Of a stretch of DNA of 64,000 nt, positions 42,642 through 51,265 are shown in pieces. The stretch's first letter is position 1. Every line of letters begins with the position of its first letter. The notes under the pieces are model-generated. The model made no database searches. It had not been told where the DNA came from and saw only the letters and a list, made by a program, of their open reading frames with translations. Source of the stretch: Mucilaginibacter endophyticus (GTDB lineage Bacteria > Bacteroidota > Bacteroidia > Sphingobacteriales > Sphingobacteriaceae); NCBI RefSeq assembly GCF_003351025.1, contig NZ_QPCG01000005.1:149932-213931 (forward strand). Direction: 5' to 3'. The translations under genes were made by a program, and so were the position numbers.

Positions 42642-43490
42642 ATGGGCAATGAACTTATTCCTACAATCAAACTTGATGAAGTAATTGAGCTTGGTTTGCA
42701 AGTGGTTGACTATAGAAAGGCAGGCGATCTTCATTTTCTTAAAAGCCCTCACCGCAACGAACATTATCTTTTTGTGTTGGTAAAGGAAGGTAACCTGAAA
42801 CTCATCGTTGATTCACACGAGGTGTTGATACCCGCTCAATCTGTTTATTATATTTTGCCGGGCCAGGTAATGCAGCATTTTGATACCGAAGCCGATGCCT
42901 ACGTTATTGCCGTGGATGCCTTTTTGCTTCATCAAACTTATAAGTTTATCCTTGATGAAGGTTGTTTTGCTCAAACGCCGGTTGCAATAAATCCGTTAAA
43001 GGCCGGAAGATTGCAAACTGCTATTTCGTTATTGCTTGCCGAGGTCACAGATAAAAGCTTTAATAGTTTTAAAGAGCACGTTAAACGCGGTTTAATAGAT
43101 GCGGTAGCAGGTATGTTTACCGGGGAATATGCTGATAGCGCAATAGCGCATGGAAGAAAGGATTCGAGCGCTGTCAGGATCACTACGGCATTTAAAAGGT
43201 TGATTTTTGCGGAATATAAAACATTAAAGAAGCCCTCATCATACGCCTCGGCATTGCATATATCTACTCCCTATTTGAACGAGGCAGTTAAAGAGATTTC
43301 AGGTAACACAGTTAGTTATTGGATCCAATACATGATCATGATAGAGGCTAAACGCCTGCTGATCTATACCGATAAAACCATTAAGGCCATTGCTTACGAG
43401 CTGGGCTATGCCGACTATACCTATTTTTCAAGAATGTTTATTGGTATGGTAAAAATGTCGCCGGTGGCCTTCCGGAAAAAATACCGCTAA
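42642..43490 (+). CDS. AraC-family transcriptional regulator
   Basis: 282 residues. The N-terminal cupin-like part (FLKSPHRNEHYLFVLVKEGNL..., VYYILPGQVMQHFD) senses a ligand. The C-terminal AraC domain is clear: YASALHISTPYLNEAVKEISGNTVSYWIQYMIMIEAKRLL and KAIAYELGYADYTYFSRMFIGMVKMSPVAFRKKY. It lies 95 bases upstream of an alpha/beta hydrolase gene in the same direction and probably controls it. No promoter was identified in the 195-base gap before it. Confidence 0.92.
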   Translation: MGNELIPTIKLDEVIELGLQVVDYRKAGDLHFLKSPHRNEHYLFVLVKEGNLKLIVDSHEVLIPAQSVYYILPGQVMQHFDTEADAYVIAVDAFLLHQTYKFILDEGCFAQTPVAINPLKAGRLQTAISLLLAEVTDKSFNSFKEHVKRGLIDAVAGMFTGEYADSAIAHGRKDSSAVRITTAFKRLIFAEYKTLKKPSSYASALHISTPYLNEAVKEISGNTVSYWIQYMIMIEAKRLLIYTDKTIKAIAYELGYADYTYFSRMFIGMVKMSPVAFRKKYR

Positions 43491-43585
43491 TTGTACATGT
43501 GTTTCCGCTATTCGTACATTGTTTTAAACTCAAACAGTTTGTTGCTTTGTGATAAATCAAACCATTATAAAACAACAGATTAACT

Positions 43586-44281
43586 ATGGGAAACTTAAAA
43601 AATGTCGTTCTCGTGCATGGCGCGTTTGCCGACGGTTCGGGCTTTAAAGCCCTCTATCAAATCCTTACCCAAAAAGGATATAATGTATTGGTTGTACAAA
43701 ACCCGCTAAGCTCATTGGAAGATGATGTAAAAGCAACACACGTTGTATTGGACAAAATTGGCGGACCGGCCATTCTTGCCGGACACTCATGGGGTGGCGC
43801 TGTTATCACCGAAGCAGGTAACCATCCAAATGTGGCCGCACTGGTATATATTGCGGCATTTCAGCCGGATAACGGCGAGTCGGCATTACAGTGGCTGCAA
43901 ACTGCGCCTCCGGCACCTGAAAACGGTGTGCTACCTCCTGATGAAAAAGGTATTGTATACTATGATAAAGACAAATTTCACGCAGGGTTTTGCGCCGATA
44001 TCGATGCCGACGAAGCTGCTTTTATGTATGCCTCGCAAGGAGCGTTTTATGCAAAAGGTTTTGTTACACCAATAACAGACGCGGCCTGGCGGCATAAACC
44101 AACCTATGGTTTGATAGCCACAGAGGATAAAAGCATCAACCCGGATATTCAGCATACGATGTACAAACGGTCAAACACCAAAGTTACCGAGGTAAAAGGC
44201 AGTCATGTGATTTTCATGTCGCAGCCGGAAATAGTTGCCGGAGTGATCATTGAAGCAGCACAAAAAGCTTCTGAAGTTTAA
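43586..44281 (+). CDS. Cytosolic alpha/beta hydrolase (paralogue of 45430-46224)
   Basis: 231 residues of the EstA/salicylate-esterase-like alpha/beta hydrolase group. Nucleophile Ser is in LAGHSWGGAVITEAG, the oxyanion strand is LVHGAFADGSGF, and the catalytic His is in VKGSHVIFMSQPE. It begins directly at VVLVHG without a signal peptide, so it is cytosolic. It is a close paralogue of the exported protein at 45.4 kb. The substrate is not known; relatives cleave esters or lactones. Confidence 0.93.
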   Translation: MGNLKNVVLVHGAFADGSGFKALYQILTQKGYNVLVVQNPLSSLEDDVKATHVVLDKIGGPAILAGHSWGGAVITEAGNHPNVAALVYIAAFQPDNGESALQWLQTAPPAPENGVLPPDEKGIVYYDKDKFHAGFCADIDADEAAFMYASQGAFYAKGFVTPITDAAWRHKPTYGLIATEDKSINPDIQHTMYKRSNTKVTEVKGSHVIFMSQPEIVAGVIIEAAQKASEV

Positions 44282-44304
44282 AAGCAGTTTAATACTATAT
44301 CATG

Positions 44305-44340
44305 AACATCCGTGTACATTAAAACGTGTATGCGGATGTT
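44305..44340 (+). terminator. Terminator after the first hydrolase
   Basis: AACATCCGTGTACA (44305-44318) pairs with TGTATGCGGATGTT (44327-44340), 12 of 14 pairs, followed by TTATTT. Confidence 0.7.
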
Positions 44341-44391
44341 TTATTTAAAACCTCATCAAACTGCCCTATATTTATCAGCAAAAAACGTTCA

Positions 44392-45249
44392 ATGAAGTTA
44401 ACCGTATCAGATCATAAAACCGGGGGAGATCTATTATTGCTCAGCGGGGAGGAAAGTTTTGATCGCTTTTTTTACACCCGGGATAAGGCAAAGAAATATT
44501 TTACCATAGCCTGGAACAGGGGCGGGCAGCAAACTATCAACATAGATGGCACCAATCACCTATTCAACACGAATACATTACTGCCGCTGATGTTTGATCA
44601 AACCTTTACTTTCGAAAAACCTGCCGATATTGTTGCCTGGCAGTTTAACCGCGAATTTTACTGTATAGTTGATCATGATACCGAAGTAAGCTGTGTGGGC
44701 TTCCTTTTTGGCATGGGAGATTTATTGTTCATTCCACTGGATGATCCTAATGCTTTAAAGCTGAAAGTATTACTTGATATTTTTACCCAGGAACTGCATA
44801 TTAAAGATAACATCCAGAACGAGATGCTAATCATGCTATTAAAGCGGTTGATCATTATGGTGACGCAGATGGCCCGTACAGAATATATCCCTGCGGAGAA
44901 CAACCAGGATCAAAAGCTGGATATATTCCGGAGGTTTAACCTGTTGGTTGAAATGAATTTCAAAAACGAGCATTCAGTCAACTTTTATGCGGGACTGATG
45001 AATAAATCGCCCAAAACACTATCGAATATTTTCTCGCTTTATAACGATAAGACCCCTCAGCAAGTGATCCAGTCGCGTATTATTGTTGAAGCCCGGCGGT
45101 TACTTAGCTATACTACCAAATCGGTTAAGCAAATTACGTATGAACTGGGTTTTGAAGATCCGGCCTATTTCTGCAATTTTTTCAAACGGCATACCAAACA
45201 ATCGCCTGCCGAATTCAGAAGCGAAAAAACACAGCCTGTATTGGCATAA
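44392..45249 (+). CDS. AraC-family transcriptional regulator
   Basis: 285 residues from the ATG at 44392 (an in-frame GTG at 44326 lies inside the preceding terminator). The N-terminal part FFYTRDKAKKYFTIAWNRGG... resembles the cupin-type sensor of Bacteroidota AraC proteins. The C-terminal double helix-turn-helix is VNFYAGLMNKSPKTLSNIFS and VKQITYELGFEDPAYFCNFFKRHTKQSPAEFRSEK. It lies between the two paralogous hydrolases and is a candidate regulator of the exported one, 180 bases downstream. Confidence 0.92.
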   Translation: MKLTVSDHKTGGDLLLLSGEESFDRFFYTRDKAKKYFTIAWNRGGQQTINIDGTNHLFNTNTLLPLMFDQTFTFEKPADIVAWQFNREFYCIVDHDTEVSCVGFLFGMGDLLFIPLDDPNALKLKVLLDIFTQELHIKDNIQNEMLIMLLKRLIIMVTQMARTEYIPAENNQDQKLDIFRRFNLLVEMNFKNEHSVNFYAGLMNKSPKTLSNIFSLYNDKTPQQVIQSRIIVEARRLLSYTTKSVKQITYELGFEDPAYFCNFFKRHTKQSPAEFRSEKTQPVLA

Positions 45250-45268
45250 TTAAAGCTTTTTTTAGTTT

Positions 45269-45295
45269 AAGCCGGTAAATTATTTGCCGGCTTTT
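45269..45295 (+). terminator. Terminator after the second AraC gene
   Basis: AAGCCGGTAAAT (45269-45280) pairs with ATTTGCCGGCTT (45282-45293) with one G-T pair, followed by five T. Confidence 0.85.
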
Positions 45296-45429
45296 TCATT
45301 TTTACAGGGGTTGTTTAATCCCTCGGGAAGAAATTACAATCTTTCGGGAACTGGCGACATTTCGCACCTGCCACATTTGGGGCACTTTTGTATTGTTAAA
45401 TCAAACACAACATTTAAAAACAAAACAAT

Positions 45430-46224
45430 ATGAAAACTCCGTCATTCAAAAGCAGTATTAAAGCAGGTTTGCTTAGTCTTGTATTAGTCCTTGTAACAGT
45501 TTTAGGCTTTAAATCATCTGCACAGGCTCAGGCCGTTAAAAATGTGGTATTAGTTCACGGCGCATTTGCTGATGGATCTGGCTACAAAGCACTATTTACC
45601 GAACTTACCAAAAAAGGATACAATGTTACTGTGGTGCAAAACCCACTATCTTCTTTAGAAGACGATGTTAGAGCTGTAACAGTTGCTCTCGACAAACAAG
45701 ACGGCCCTGCTATACTGGTAGGACATTCATGGGGTGGCTCGGTAATTACCGAAGCGGGTAACCACCCAAAAGTAGCAGCCCTTGTTTATATAGCAGCCTT
45801 TCAGCCAGATAAAGGCGAAACAACCGTTCAATGGTTGCAGACTGCTCCTCCAGCTCCTGAAAATGGCGTATTAGCACCCGACGATAAAGGCATAGTTTAT
45901 TATGACAAAGCTAAATTTCATGCCGGTTTTTGTGCCGATATTAGCAAAGAAGAAGCCGATTTTATGTATGCTTCACAGGGCGCCTTTTATGCTAAAGGAT
46001 TTATTACCCCTATCTCTAACCCTGCCTGGAGAAATAAACCTGCTTACGGCATAGTTGCTACCGAGGATAAAAGTATCAACCCAGATATCGAACGTGCCAT
46101 GTACAAACGCTCAAATACCATAATAACCGAAATAAAAGGAAGCCACGTGGTATTTATGTCTCAACCAAAAGCAGTTGCAGCTGTAATTATCAAAGCAGCG
46201 GAAAATGCTGCCGCCAAAAAATAA
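45430..46224 (+). CDS. Exported alpha/beta hydrolase (paralogue of 43586-44281)
   Basis: 264 residues. A signal peptide (hydrophobic 14-27, cleavage near AQAQA) precedes a domain almost colinear with the cytosolic hydrolase: LVHGAFADGSGY, LVGHSWGGSVITEAG (nucleophile Ser) and IKGSHVVFMSQPK (His). The shared blocks, such as WLQTAPPAPENGVL and YASQGAFYAKGF, point to a recent duplication, with one copy gaining or keeping export. It is followed by a terminator hairpin. Substrate unknown. Confidence 0.93.
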   Translation: MKTPSFKSSIKAGLLSLVLVLVTVLGFKSSAQAQAVKNVVLVHGAFADGSGYKALFTELTKKGYNVTVVQNPLSSLEDDVRAVTVALDKQDGPAILVGHSWGGSVITEAGNHPKVAALVYIAAFQPDKGETTVQWLQTAPPAPENGVLAPDDKGIVYYDKAKFHAGFCADISKEEADFMYASQGAFYAKGFITPISNPAWRNKPAYGIVATEDKSINPDIERAMYKRSNTIITEIKGSHVVFMSQPKAVAAVIIKAAENAAAKK

Positions 46225-46249
46225 ATAAAAGCATTTTTCAAATAGCAAG

Positions 46250-46282
46250 AAGCTGTATATTTTATGAACATGCGGCTTTTTT
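46250..46282 (+). terminator. Terminator after the exported hydrolase
   Basis: AAGCTGTAT (46250-46258) pairs with ATGCGGCTT (46270-46278) with two G-T pairs, then a T-run. Confidence 0.65.
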
Positions 46283-46350
46283 GATTTATACGAAACTTCC
46301 TTTTGAGGAAGCTGTCGGCACACATCTCCAGTTTCTTGCGCCGTTAGGTG

Positions 46351-46551
46351 CTACCCTAATCATCGATGTTTATATTTAATGCTGAGAGGGTAGCCTCTAC
46401 GAGGCAAAAAATTATTAGCGTTATTTTTCTACAAATGGGTATCCCCTCCGGGGAACTCGAAGTAATAAGACTGCTTACAAACAATAACTCATAGCATTAA
46501 TAGAAAACCATACCCTCTGCTACCGCAAGGTACAGCCTGGTGGTAGCGGAG
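46351..46551. repeat. Cluster of short inverted repeats (CTACCCT and CTCYGCTACC words)
   Basis: CTACCCT (46351-46357) pairs with AGGGTAG (46387-46393). CTCTGCTACC (46515-46524) pairs with GGTAGCGGAG (46542-46551) with one mismatch, and a direct copy CTCCGCTACC lies at 46681-46690. With the element at 46561-46644 this fills the roughly 460-base gene-free stretch before the deacetylase gene. No convincing gene was seen. Confidence 0.6.
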
Positions 46552-46560
46552 TAGCCCTCC

Positions 46561-46644
46561 ACGTCATTGCGCGGCACGAAGCAATCCCCGATTAACAGGT
46601 CCGCCCTGTATAGTTCGCGATTGCTTCGTGCCTCGCAATGACGT
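46561..46644. repeat. 26-bp inverted repeat with CGTCATTGCG ends (MITE-like)
   Basis: Arms at 46561-46586 and 46619-46644 match in 25 of 26 positions with a 32-base interior. The ends read ACGTCATTGCGCGGCACGAA. No coding capacity. The GCGTCATTGC word also forms the stem of the terminator at 7873. Confidence 0.85.
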
Positions 46645-46745
46645 TTTTATGTAGGATTTATGGCTTACCCTTTGAAATTCCTCCGCTACCGGAAGCTGTG
46701 CCTTGTGATAGCAATAGGCCATTTATTGCTGCAAACTGCCACTGC

Positions 46746-47366
46746 CTACTGTAAACTCTTAAAACTATACCCTTCCTTACTCCAAACTTCTAAAGCCCTG
46801 GGCAATACATGCTCTAATCGCTTAAAGGCTTTGATGCTGTCGTGAAAAACCACCATTGATCTTGCTTCGGTATGTTTAAGCACACCTTTTAAACAGTCTT
46901 CGGGTTTAAGGGCCATATCAAAATCGCCGCTGAGCACATCCCACATAAAAATATTCAGATCGGGTTTGGCCGCTTTCAACGCGCGGACCTGCGCCCTCTT
47001 TATCCGCCCATAAGGGGGCCGGAACAAGGGTGTATCCAGCAATTTATCGGCTTCTAAAAAATTATCGAGATAGGTCTGAGTATCGGTTTTCCAGCCTTTA
47101 AGGTGGTTGAATGTGTGATTGCCAATGGCGTGACCATCGGCTTTTACCTGTTCAAAAATATCGGGGTGTTTGCGTACATTGTCGCCAATGCAAAAAAAGG
47201 TGGCTTTGGCATCATATTGTTTTAAAATATTTAATACAGCCGGTGTAACAATTGGTATAGGGCCGTCGTCAAAAGTGAGATAAATGCAACGGTCAGTTGA
47301 TCTTATATCCCATGTTAGTTCGGGATAGAGCTTTTTCAGCAGCCAGGGAGTTTTAACCAGGTACAT
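46746..47366 (-). CDS. Polysaccharide deacetylase (NodB domain)
   Basis: 206 residues. NodB motifs are complete: IYLTFDDGPIP (residues 29-39, metal-binding Asp), GNHTFNHLKGW (metal-binding His pair), and RPPYGRIKR. The C-terminal MVVFHDSIKA carries the catalytic His. These enzymes remove acetyl groups from peptidoglycan, chitin or other polysaccharides. There is no obvious signal peptide, but the N-terminus (MYLVKTPWLLKKLYPELTW) is like that of cytosolic or weakly anchored Bacteroidota members. It is divergent from the efflux operon. Confidence 0.92.
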   Translation of the reverse strand: MYLVKTPWLLKKLYPELTWDIRSTDRCIYLTFDDGPIPIVTPAVLNILKQYDAKATFFCIGDNVRKHPDIFEQVKADGHAIGNHTFNHLKGWKTDTQTYLDNFLEADKLLDTPLFRPPYGRIKRAQVRALKAAKPDLNIFMWDVLSGDFDMALKPEDCLKGVLKHTEARSMVVFHDSIKAFKRLEHVLPRALEVWSKEGYSFKSLQ

Positions 47367-47467
47367 ACAGATGAGGTAGTTTGTGTTTTATCCCTATTAA
47401 CAACATTTAACAAAAATAAACACTGCAATGTAATGAACAGTTGCTTACCATTGTATAGAAAAACCTT

Positions 47468-48913
47468 ATGAAACTAAAATTACTACTATCAGTTAAAGCA
47501 ACGCTCATTTGCACAATTATATTTTCGGTATGCGGCTTTAATGCCCGCGCGCAGGAAGTAATTGGCCTGCAAAAGGCGGTAGATCTTGCCCTTGATCGCA
47601 ACCTTACCATTAAACAAGCCGAGTTTACCGCTGCTGTTACCAACGAAGACCTTCAACAGTCAAAGTATAACCAGCTGCCAAATTTAGCGGTTAGTCCGCA
47701 AGGCTCGTTCAATTTTGGTCGTAATATCGACCCTTCAACCAACCAGTTCAGCAATCAGCGTATCCTGGCGGTTAACGGCAACTTTACCTCGCAGTTGACT
47801 TTATTTCAAGGCGGACAGTTGCGTAACACGGTGATCCAGAATAAGATCTTACTTGATGCCGATAAAACCAACGTGGCCAAGGTGAAAAATGATCTGATCC
47901 TGAATGTGGTTACTACTTACCTGTTGGTGCTAACTAATCAGGATTTGGTAACTGCTGCTCAGCAACAAATTGATGTATCCAAAATAGCCTTAGATCGTGC
48001 CCAGAAAAATTTCGACGTAGGTAATCAAACTCTTGCCGATCTGTCACAGGCCAAAGCACAGCTGTCTACCAACGAGCTCAACTATACCAATGCCGAAAAT
48101 CAGCTGGAGCAGTCATTGCTAACCTTAAAGCAATACATGGAAATGGATCCGGGTACAGATATTAAAGTTGAAAGGCCGGATATCAGCAAGCTCAATAATG
48201 TACAAACAGTTTATAACGCCCAGGAAGTAGTGAAAACTGCGCTCGCTGTAAACCCCGACGTATTATTAGCAGAGCAACGCCAAAAAGCTGCCGCGCAGGG
48301 TGTAAAAATAGCTCGGGGTAATTATTATCCATCGGTGGTATTATTTGGTGCTGCAGGTTCATACTTTTCTGATGCGAAGAATACACCTTTTGGTGTTACG
48401 CCAACAGGTAAATTTGATACCGTTGGTTTTGTTCAAAATTCGCAACAAGCGGTTGTAGTACCCAACTATAAGGTTGGCTATAAAAGTAATCCATTTTTCA
48501 GGCAGCTGAGCGATAACTTTAATCAATCGGTAGGGGTTAGCTTGCAGATTCCTATTTTCAACAGGTTCCTTTCGCGCACCGCGGTACGCAAAGCTAAATT
48601 GCAAAACCAAAATGCGGAAGTTACCGCGCAGTTGGCCCGTAATAACCTGAGTAAGATCATTTACCAGGCTGTTTGGGATTTGCAGGCTGCCGACAAGCGT
48701 TATGTATCTGCTACGCAAACCTATAATGCAAATAAAGACGCGTTTAACATTATACAGCAACGATATACTGTAGGTTTGGTTAACTCACTTGACTACAATA
48801 CATCATTAACCAATCTCAATAAATCGCAGTTTGATATGATTGAGGCACAATATCAGGTGGTTTTCAGAAGCAAAGTCATTGACTATTATTTAGGTAACCC
48901 TATAACACTATAA
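47468..48913 (+). CDS. TolC-family outer-membrane efflux protein
   Basis: 481 residues with a signal peptide (to about residue 28, FNARAQ). Two repeated helical halves of the OEP family are visible: LQKAVDLALDRNLTIKQAEF and VVKTALAVNPDVLLAEQRQK, with long coiled helices QQIDVSKIALDRAQKNFDVG and QTYNANKDAFNIIQQRYTVG. It forms the trimeric channel of a tripartite pump or type I secretion system. The periplasmic adaptor gene follows 36 bases downstream. The inner-membrane pump is not in the window. Confidence 0.93.
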   Translation: MKLKLLLSVKATLICTIIFSVCGFNARAQEVIGLQKAVDLALDRNLTIKQAEFTAAVTNEDLQQSKYNQLPNLAVSPQGSFNFGRNIDPSTNQFSNQRILAVNGNFTSQLTLFQGGQLRNTVIQNKILLDADKTNVAKVKNDLILNVVTTYLLVLTNQDLVTAAQQQIDVSKIALDRAQKNFDVGNQTLADLSQAKAQLSTNELNYTNAENQLEQSLLTLKQYMEMDPGTDIKVERPDISKLNNVQTVYNAQEVVKTALAVNPDVLLAEQRQKAAAQGVKIARGNYYPSVVLFGAAGSYFSDAKNTPFGVTPTGKFDTVGFVQNSQQAVVVPNYKVGYKSNPFFRQLSDNFNQSVGVSLQIPIFNRFLSRTAVRKAKLQNQNAEVTAQLARNNLSKIIYQAVWDLQAADKRYVSATQTYNANKDAFNIIQQRYTVGLVNSLDYNTSLTNLNKSQFDMIEAQYQVVFRSKVIDYYLGNPITL

Positions 48914-48949
48914 TAAAATCTTAACCGTAAAATATCCAAATTCACCGTC

Positions 48950-50287
48950 ATGGGAAAAACTACTAAATATATTCTGATAGGTCTTGGCGCCCTGATTGTC
49001 CTGCTGATTGTTGCTAAGGCAACGGGCCTGATAGGTAAGCCTGCGCTAACCCAGGTAGCTACCGAAAAGGCCGAAACACGTGAAATCAATGAAACCGTAT
49101 CGGCCAGCGGAAAGATCAAACCGCATGTTGAGGTTAAGATAAGCCCGGAAGTATCTGGTGAGGTGGTTGAACTGCCAATTAAAGAGGGTGATGTGGTAAA
49201 GAAAGGCCAGCTGCTTTGTAAGATCAGGCCAGATATTTTAAAATCAGGTTATGACCGTGCTATCGCGTCATACAATACGCAAAAAGCAAGCGTAGGTAAT
49301 TCAAACCAGATGCTTAAGCAAGCCGAAGCCACCTATAATAACCAGGCAGGTATCTACAAACGCAGTAAAGAGCTTTTTGATAAAAAGGTATTAACCATTT
49401 CGGAATTTGAAAATGCCAAAGCTGCTTACGAAGGTGCTAAAGCATCTCTTGAGGCTGCCAAACAAAACGTGGTTGGTTCACAGTATGGTTTAGCCCAGTC
49501 GCAGGCATCGGTTAAGGAAGCTCAGGATAACCTGGCAAAAACTACCATCTATTCGCCGGTTGATGGTGTGGTTTCAAAATTATCAGTTGAAAAAGGCGAA
49601 CGCGTTTTGGGTACGCAACAATTTGCCGGTACCGAGATCATGACAATTTCTGATTTAAGCAAAATGGATGTTAATGTTGATGTGAATGAGAATGACATTA
49701 ACCGTATTTCTCTCGGTGATTCATCAAAAATTGAGGTCGACGCGTTTTTAGGCAAGAAATTTACCGGTGTGGTAACTGAAATAGGAAGCTCGGCAAACGT
49801 TGTAGGTACATCTGCCGACCAGGTAACCAACTTTACCGTAAAAGTGAGGATCAATGCTGAATCGTATGTTGCTTTGTTAAAGAAAACCGCCGATAACCCG
49901 TCACCATTCCGTCCGGGATTAACGGCTACTGTTGACATCAGCACTAACTCTGCTAAAGCATTGTCGGTACCAATTCAATCGGTAACTACCCGTGAGGAAA
50001 AGAAAGAAGAAAATGGTCCACCTAAAGCAGATGACGATAAGAGCAAGCCACAGATCAGCCCGATAGCTAAGGAGTATGTGTTTGTGTTGAATGCTGGTAA
50101 GTTGAAACAGGTACAGGTAACCACCGGTATCCAGAATGATAGTTATATCCAGATCTTATCCGGTTTAAAAGGAGGTGAAGAGGTTGTATCGGCTCCGTAT
50201 TCAGCCATTTCAAAAACGCTTAGCGACGGTCAAATGGTTCAGAAAGTAGATAAATCAAAGCTATTTAACGCTGATAATACCAAGTAA
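48950..50287 (+). CDS. Periplasmic adaptor (HlyD/MacA-type membrane fusion protein)
   Basis: 445 residues: one N-terminal membrane helix (about 6-27), a biotinyl-lipoyl half-domain (KISPEVSGEVVELPIKEGDVV), a coiled-coil hairpin (about 105-190, ANATYNNQAGIYKRSKELFD-like), the second lipoyl half (IYSPVDGVVSKLSVEKGERV), and a beta-barrel. MacA relatives pair with an ABC permease. The order TolC then adaptor with no permease means the pump gene is elsewhere. A Pro/Lys-rich insertion (EEKKEENGPPKADDDKSKP) lies near residue 345. A terminator follows. Confidence 0.93.
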   Translation: MGKTTKYILIGLGALIVLLIVAKATGLIGKPALTQVATEKAETREINETVSASGKIKPHVEVKISPEVSGEVVELPIKEGDVVKKGQLLCKIRPDILKSGYDRAIASYNTQKASVGNSNQMLKQAEATYNNQAGIYKRSKELFDKKVLTISEFENAKAAYEGAKASLEAAKQNVVGSQYGLAQSQASVKEAQDNLAKTTIYSPVDGVVSKLSVEKGERVLGTQQFAGTEIMTISDLSKMDVNVDVNENDINRISLGDSSKIEVDAFLGKKFTGVVTEIGSSANVVGTSADQVTNFTVKVRINAESYVALLKKTADNPSPFRPGLTATVDISTNSAKALSVPIQSVTTREEKKEENGPPKADDDKSKPQISPIAKEYVFVLNAGKLKQVQVTTGIQNDSYIQILSGLKGGEEVVSAPYSAISKTLSDGQMVQKVDKSKLFNADNTK

Positions 50288-50341
50288 TTGATTTTAGATG
50301 CGCAGATTTCAAATGTGCAAATGAAGAGTTAGATTTTGTAG

Positions 50342-50365
50342 CGCCCGGCGAAGCCGGGCGTTTTT
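50342..50365 (+). terminator. Terminator of the TolC-adaptor operon
   Basis: CGCCCGGC (50342-50349) pairs with GCCGGGCG (50353-50360), loop GAA, then TTTTT. The 50288-50338 stretch before it has tandem words such as ATTTCAAATGTGCAAATG. Confidence 0.92.
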
Positions 50366-50390
50366 ATTATGCATAGAGATATCATATTAA

Positions 50391-50526
50391 CTGCCGCGGG
50401 TTTAGCGATAGCGTAACCCGTAGTGTATAAATGGTTTAAACTTTTCCGCTTAACTTATATTCTCCGGAAGCTGGAAGCTTCCCCAATGCTAAACCACAGG
50501 TTACGCTATCGCTAAACCTGCGGCAG
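50391..50526. repeat. 136-bp palindromic element with 33-bp arms
   Basis: Arms at 50391-50423 and 50494-50526 match in 30 of 33 positions. The three differences are all transitions, so two paired single strands could keep G-T pairs. The arms contain GGTTTAGCGATAGCGTAACC. The 70-base interior holds a small CTCCGGAAGCTGGAAGCTTC palindrome. No gene is inside. It lies between the efflux operon terminator and the decayed vapC. Confidence 0.88.
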
Positions 50527-50539
50527 TGTAAAGGAGTAA

Positions 50540-50928
50540 TCAAATCCATGGATTAACAATTTTTAACCCGCTGATTTTATCAAAATCTTTAATATTCCTT
50601 GTAACAAGAGTCAGATCATGAACTAATGCGGTAGCTGCAATAATAGCGTCGGGAAGTTTATTCGATTTGTTTTGCGGATTTCAGCAGTTTTAAGCTTTAT
50701 AGCATTTTCGAGTTCAAAAATAGTTACATCGCCAATAAAATCGGTCAGCAATCGGAGATCGGAGTCAGAAGCCGTTTTCCAACATAGTAACTCAATCTCG
50801 GTAATTGCAGATATTGAGGGGAGGCTGTCTGCTAATAAATCTTCAATGAATTTTTCTGTTTCGGGTGGAAATTGTTTTTGAAGAAAATAGATAGCAATAT
50901 TACTATCCCAAAGATATTTTACTCCCAT
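50540..50928 (-). pseudogene. vapC: VapC-type PIN-domain toxin, frameshifted
   Basis: From ATG at 50928 the frame encodes a PIN-domain protein (YLWDSNIAIYFLQKQFPPE, ITEIELLCW with acidic site residues) and stops early after 101 residues. Continuing in the -1 frame from about 50657 gives the rest of the family: KLPDAIIAATALVHDLTLVT, then RNIKDFDKISGLKIVNPWI and TGA at 50540. A single base is missing in the T-run at 50657-50659 (minus strand AAA). The catalytic Asp of KLPDAI is therefore lost from the translated product. This could be real inactivation or a sequencing error. Confidence 0.82.
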
Positions 50929-51125
50929 CCGTCTCTTAATTCTTTTAATTGGGCATCAACGTCGGGAATAGGCTGTTTAGTCATTGCTCCTTTATATTTG
51001 GCAATCCAACTTTTATTGGAATTTTCCTTAACCTCTGTGTGTACGCGAATCAACTGAAGCAGCTCCATATCTTCCAGAAGCTTCATTGCCTTTTCATTTA
51101 TAATGTCTACTGTTACTGTTGTCAT
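50919..51125 (-). CDS. vapB: VapB-type antitoxin of the broken VapBC module
   Basis: 68 residues: MTTVTVDIINEKAMKLLEDM gives a short DNA-binding strand and helix, and the C-terminal part with DVDAQLKELRDGWE would bind the PIN toxin. It overlaps the toxin frame by 10 bases. Similar small proteins precede Bacteroidota vapC genes. If the toxin is really frameshifted, this antitoxin is a leftover. Confidence 0.82.
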   Translation of the reverse strand: MTTVTVDIINEKAMKLLEDMELLQLIRVHTEVKENSNKSWIAKYKGAMTKQPIPDVDAQLKELRDGWE

Positions 51126-51265
51126 TTTTTAATCGCTGTTATACAAATTTAATCAATTCTTGCCTTAAATTGCTGCATCTAAAAGTCATTAGGCCAATCT
51201 GCATAATATTTCATTAATTTGCTGTGCCGATTAAAACCAGGCAGCAATATTTCTATTATTTATTA

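Noticed and set aside
46660..46845. Open frame of 61 codons before the deacetylase gene
   Set aside because: It lies in repeat sequence and overlaps the deacetylase 3' end antisense.
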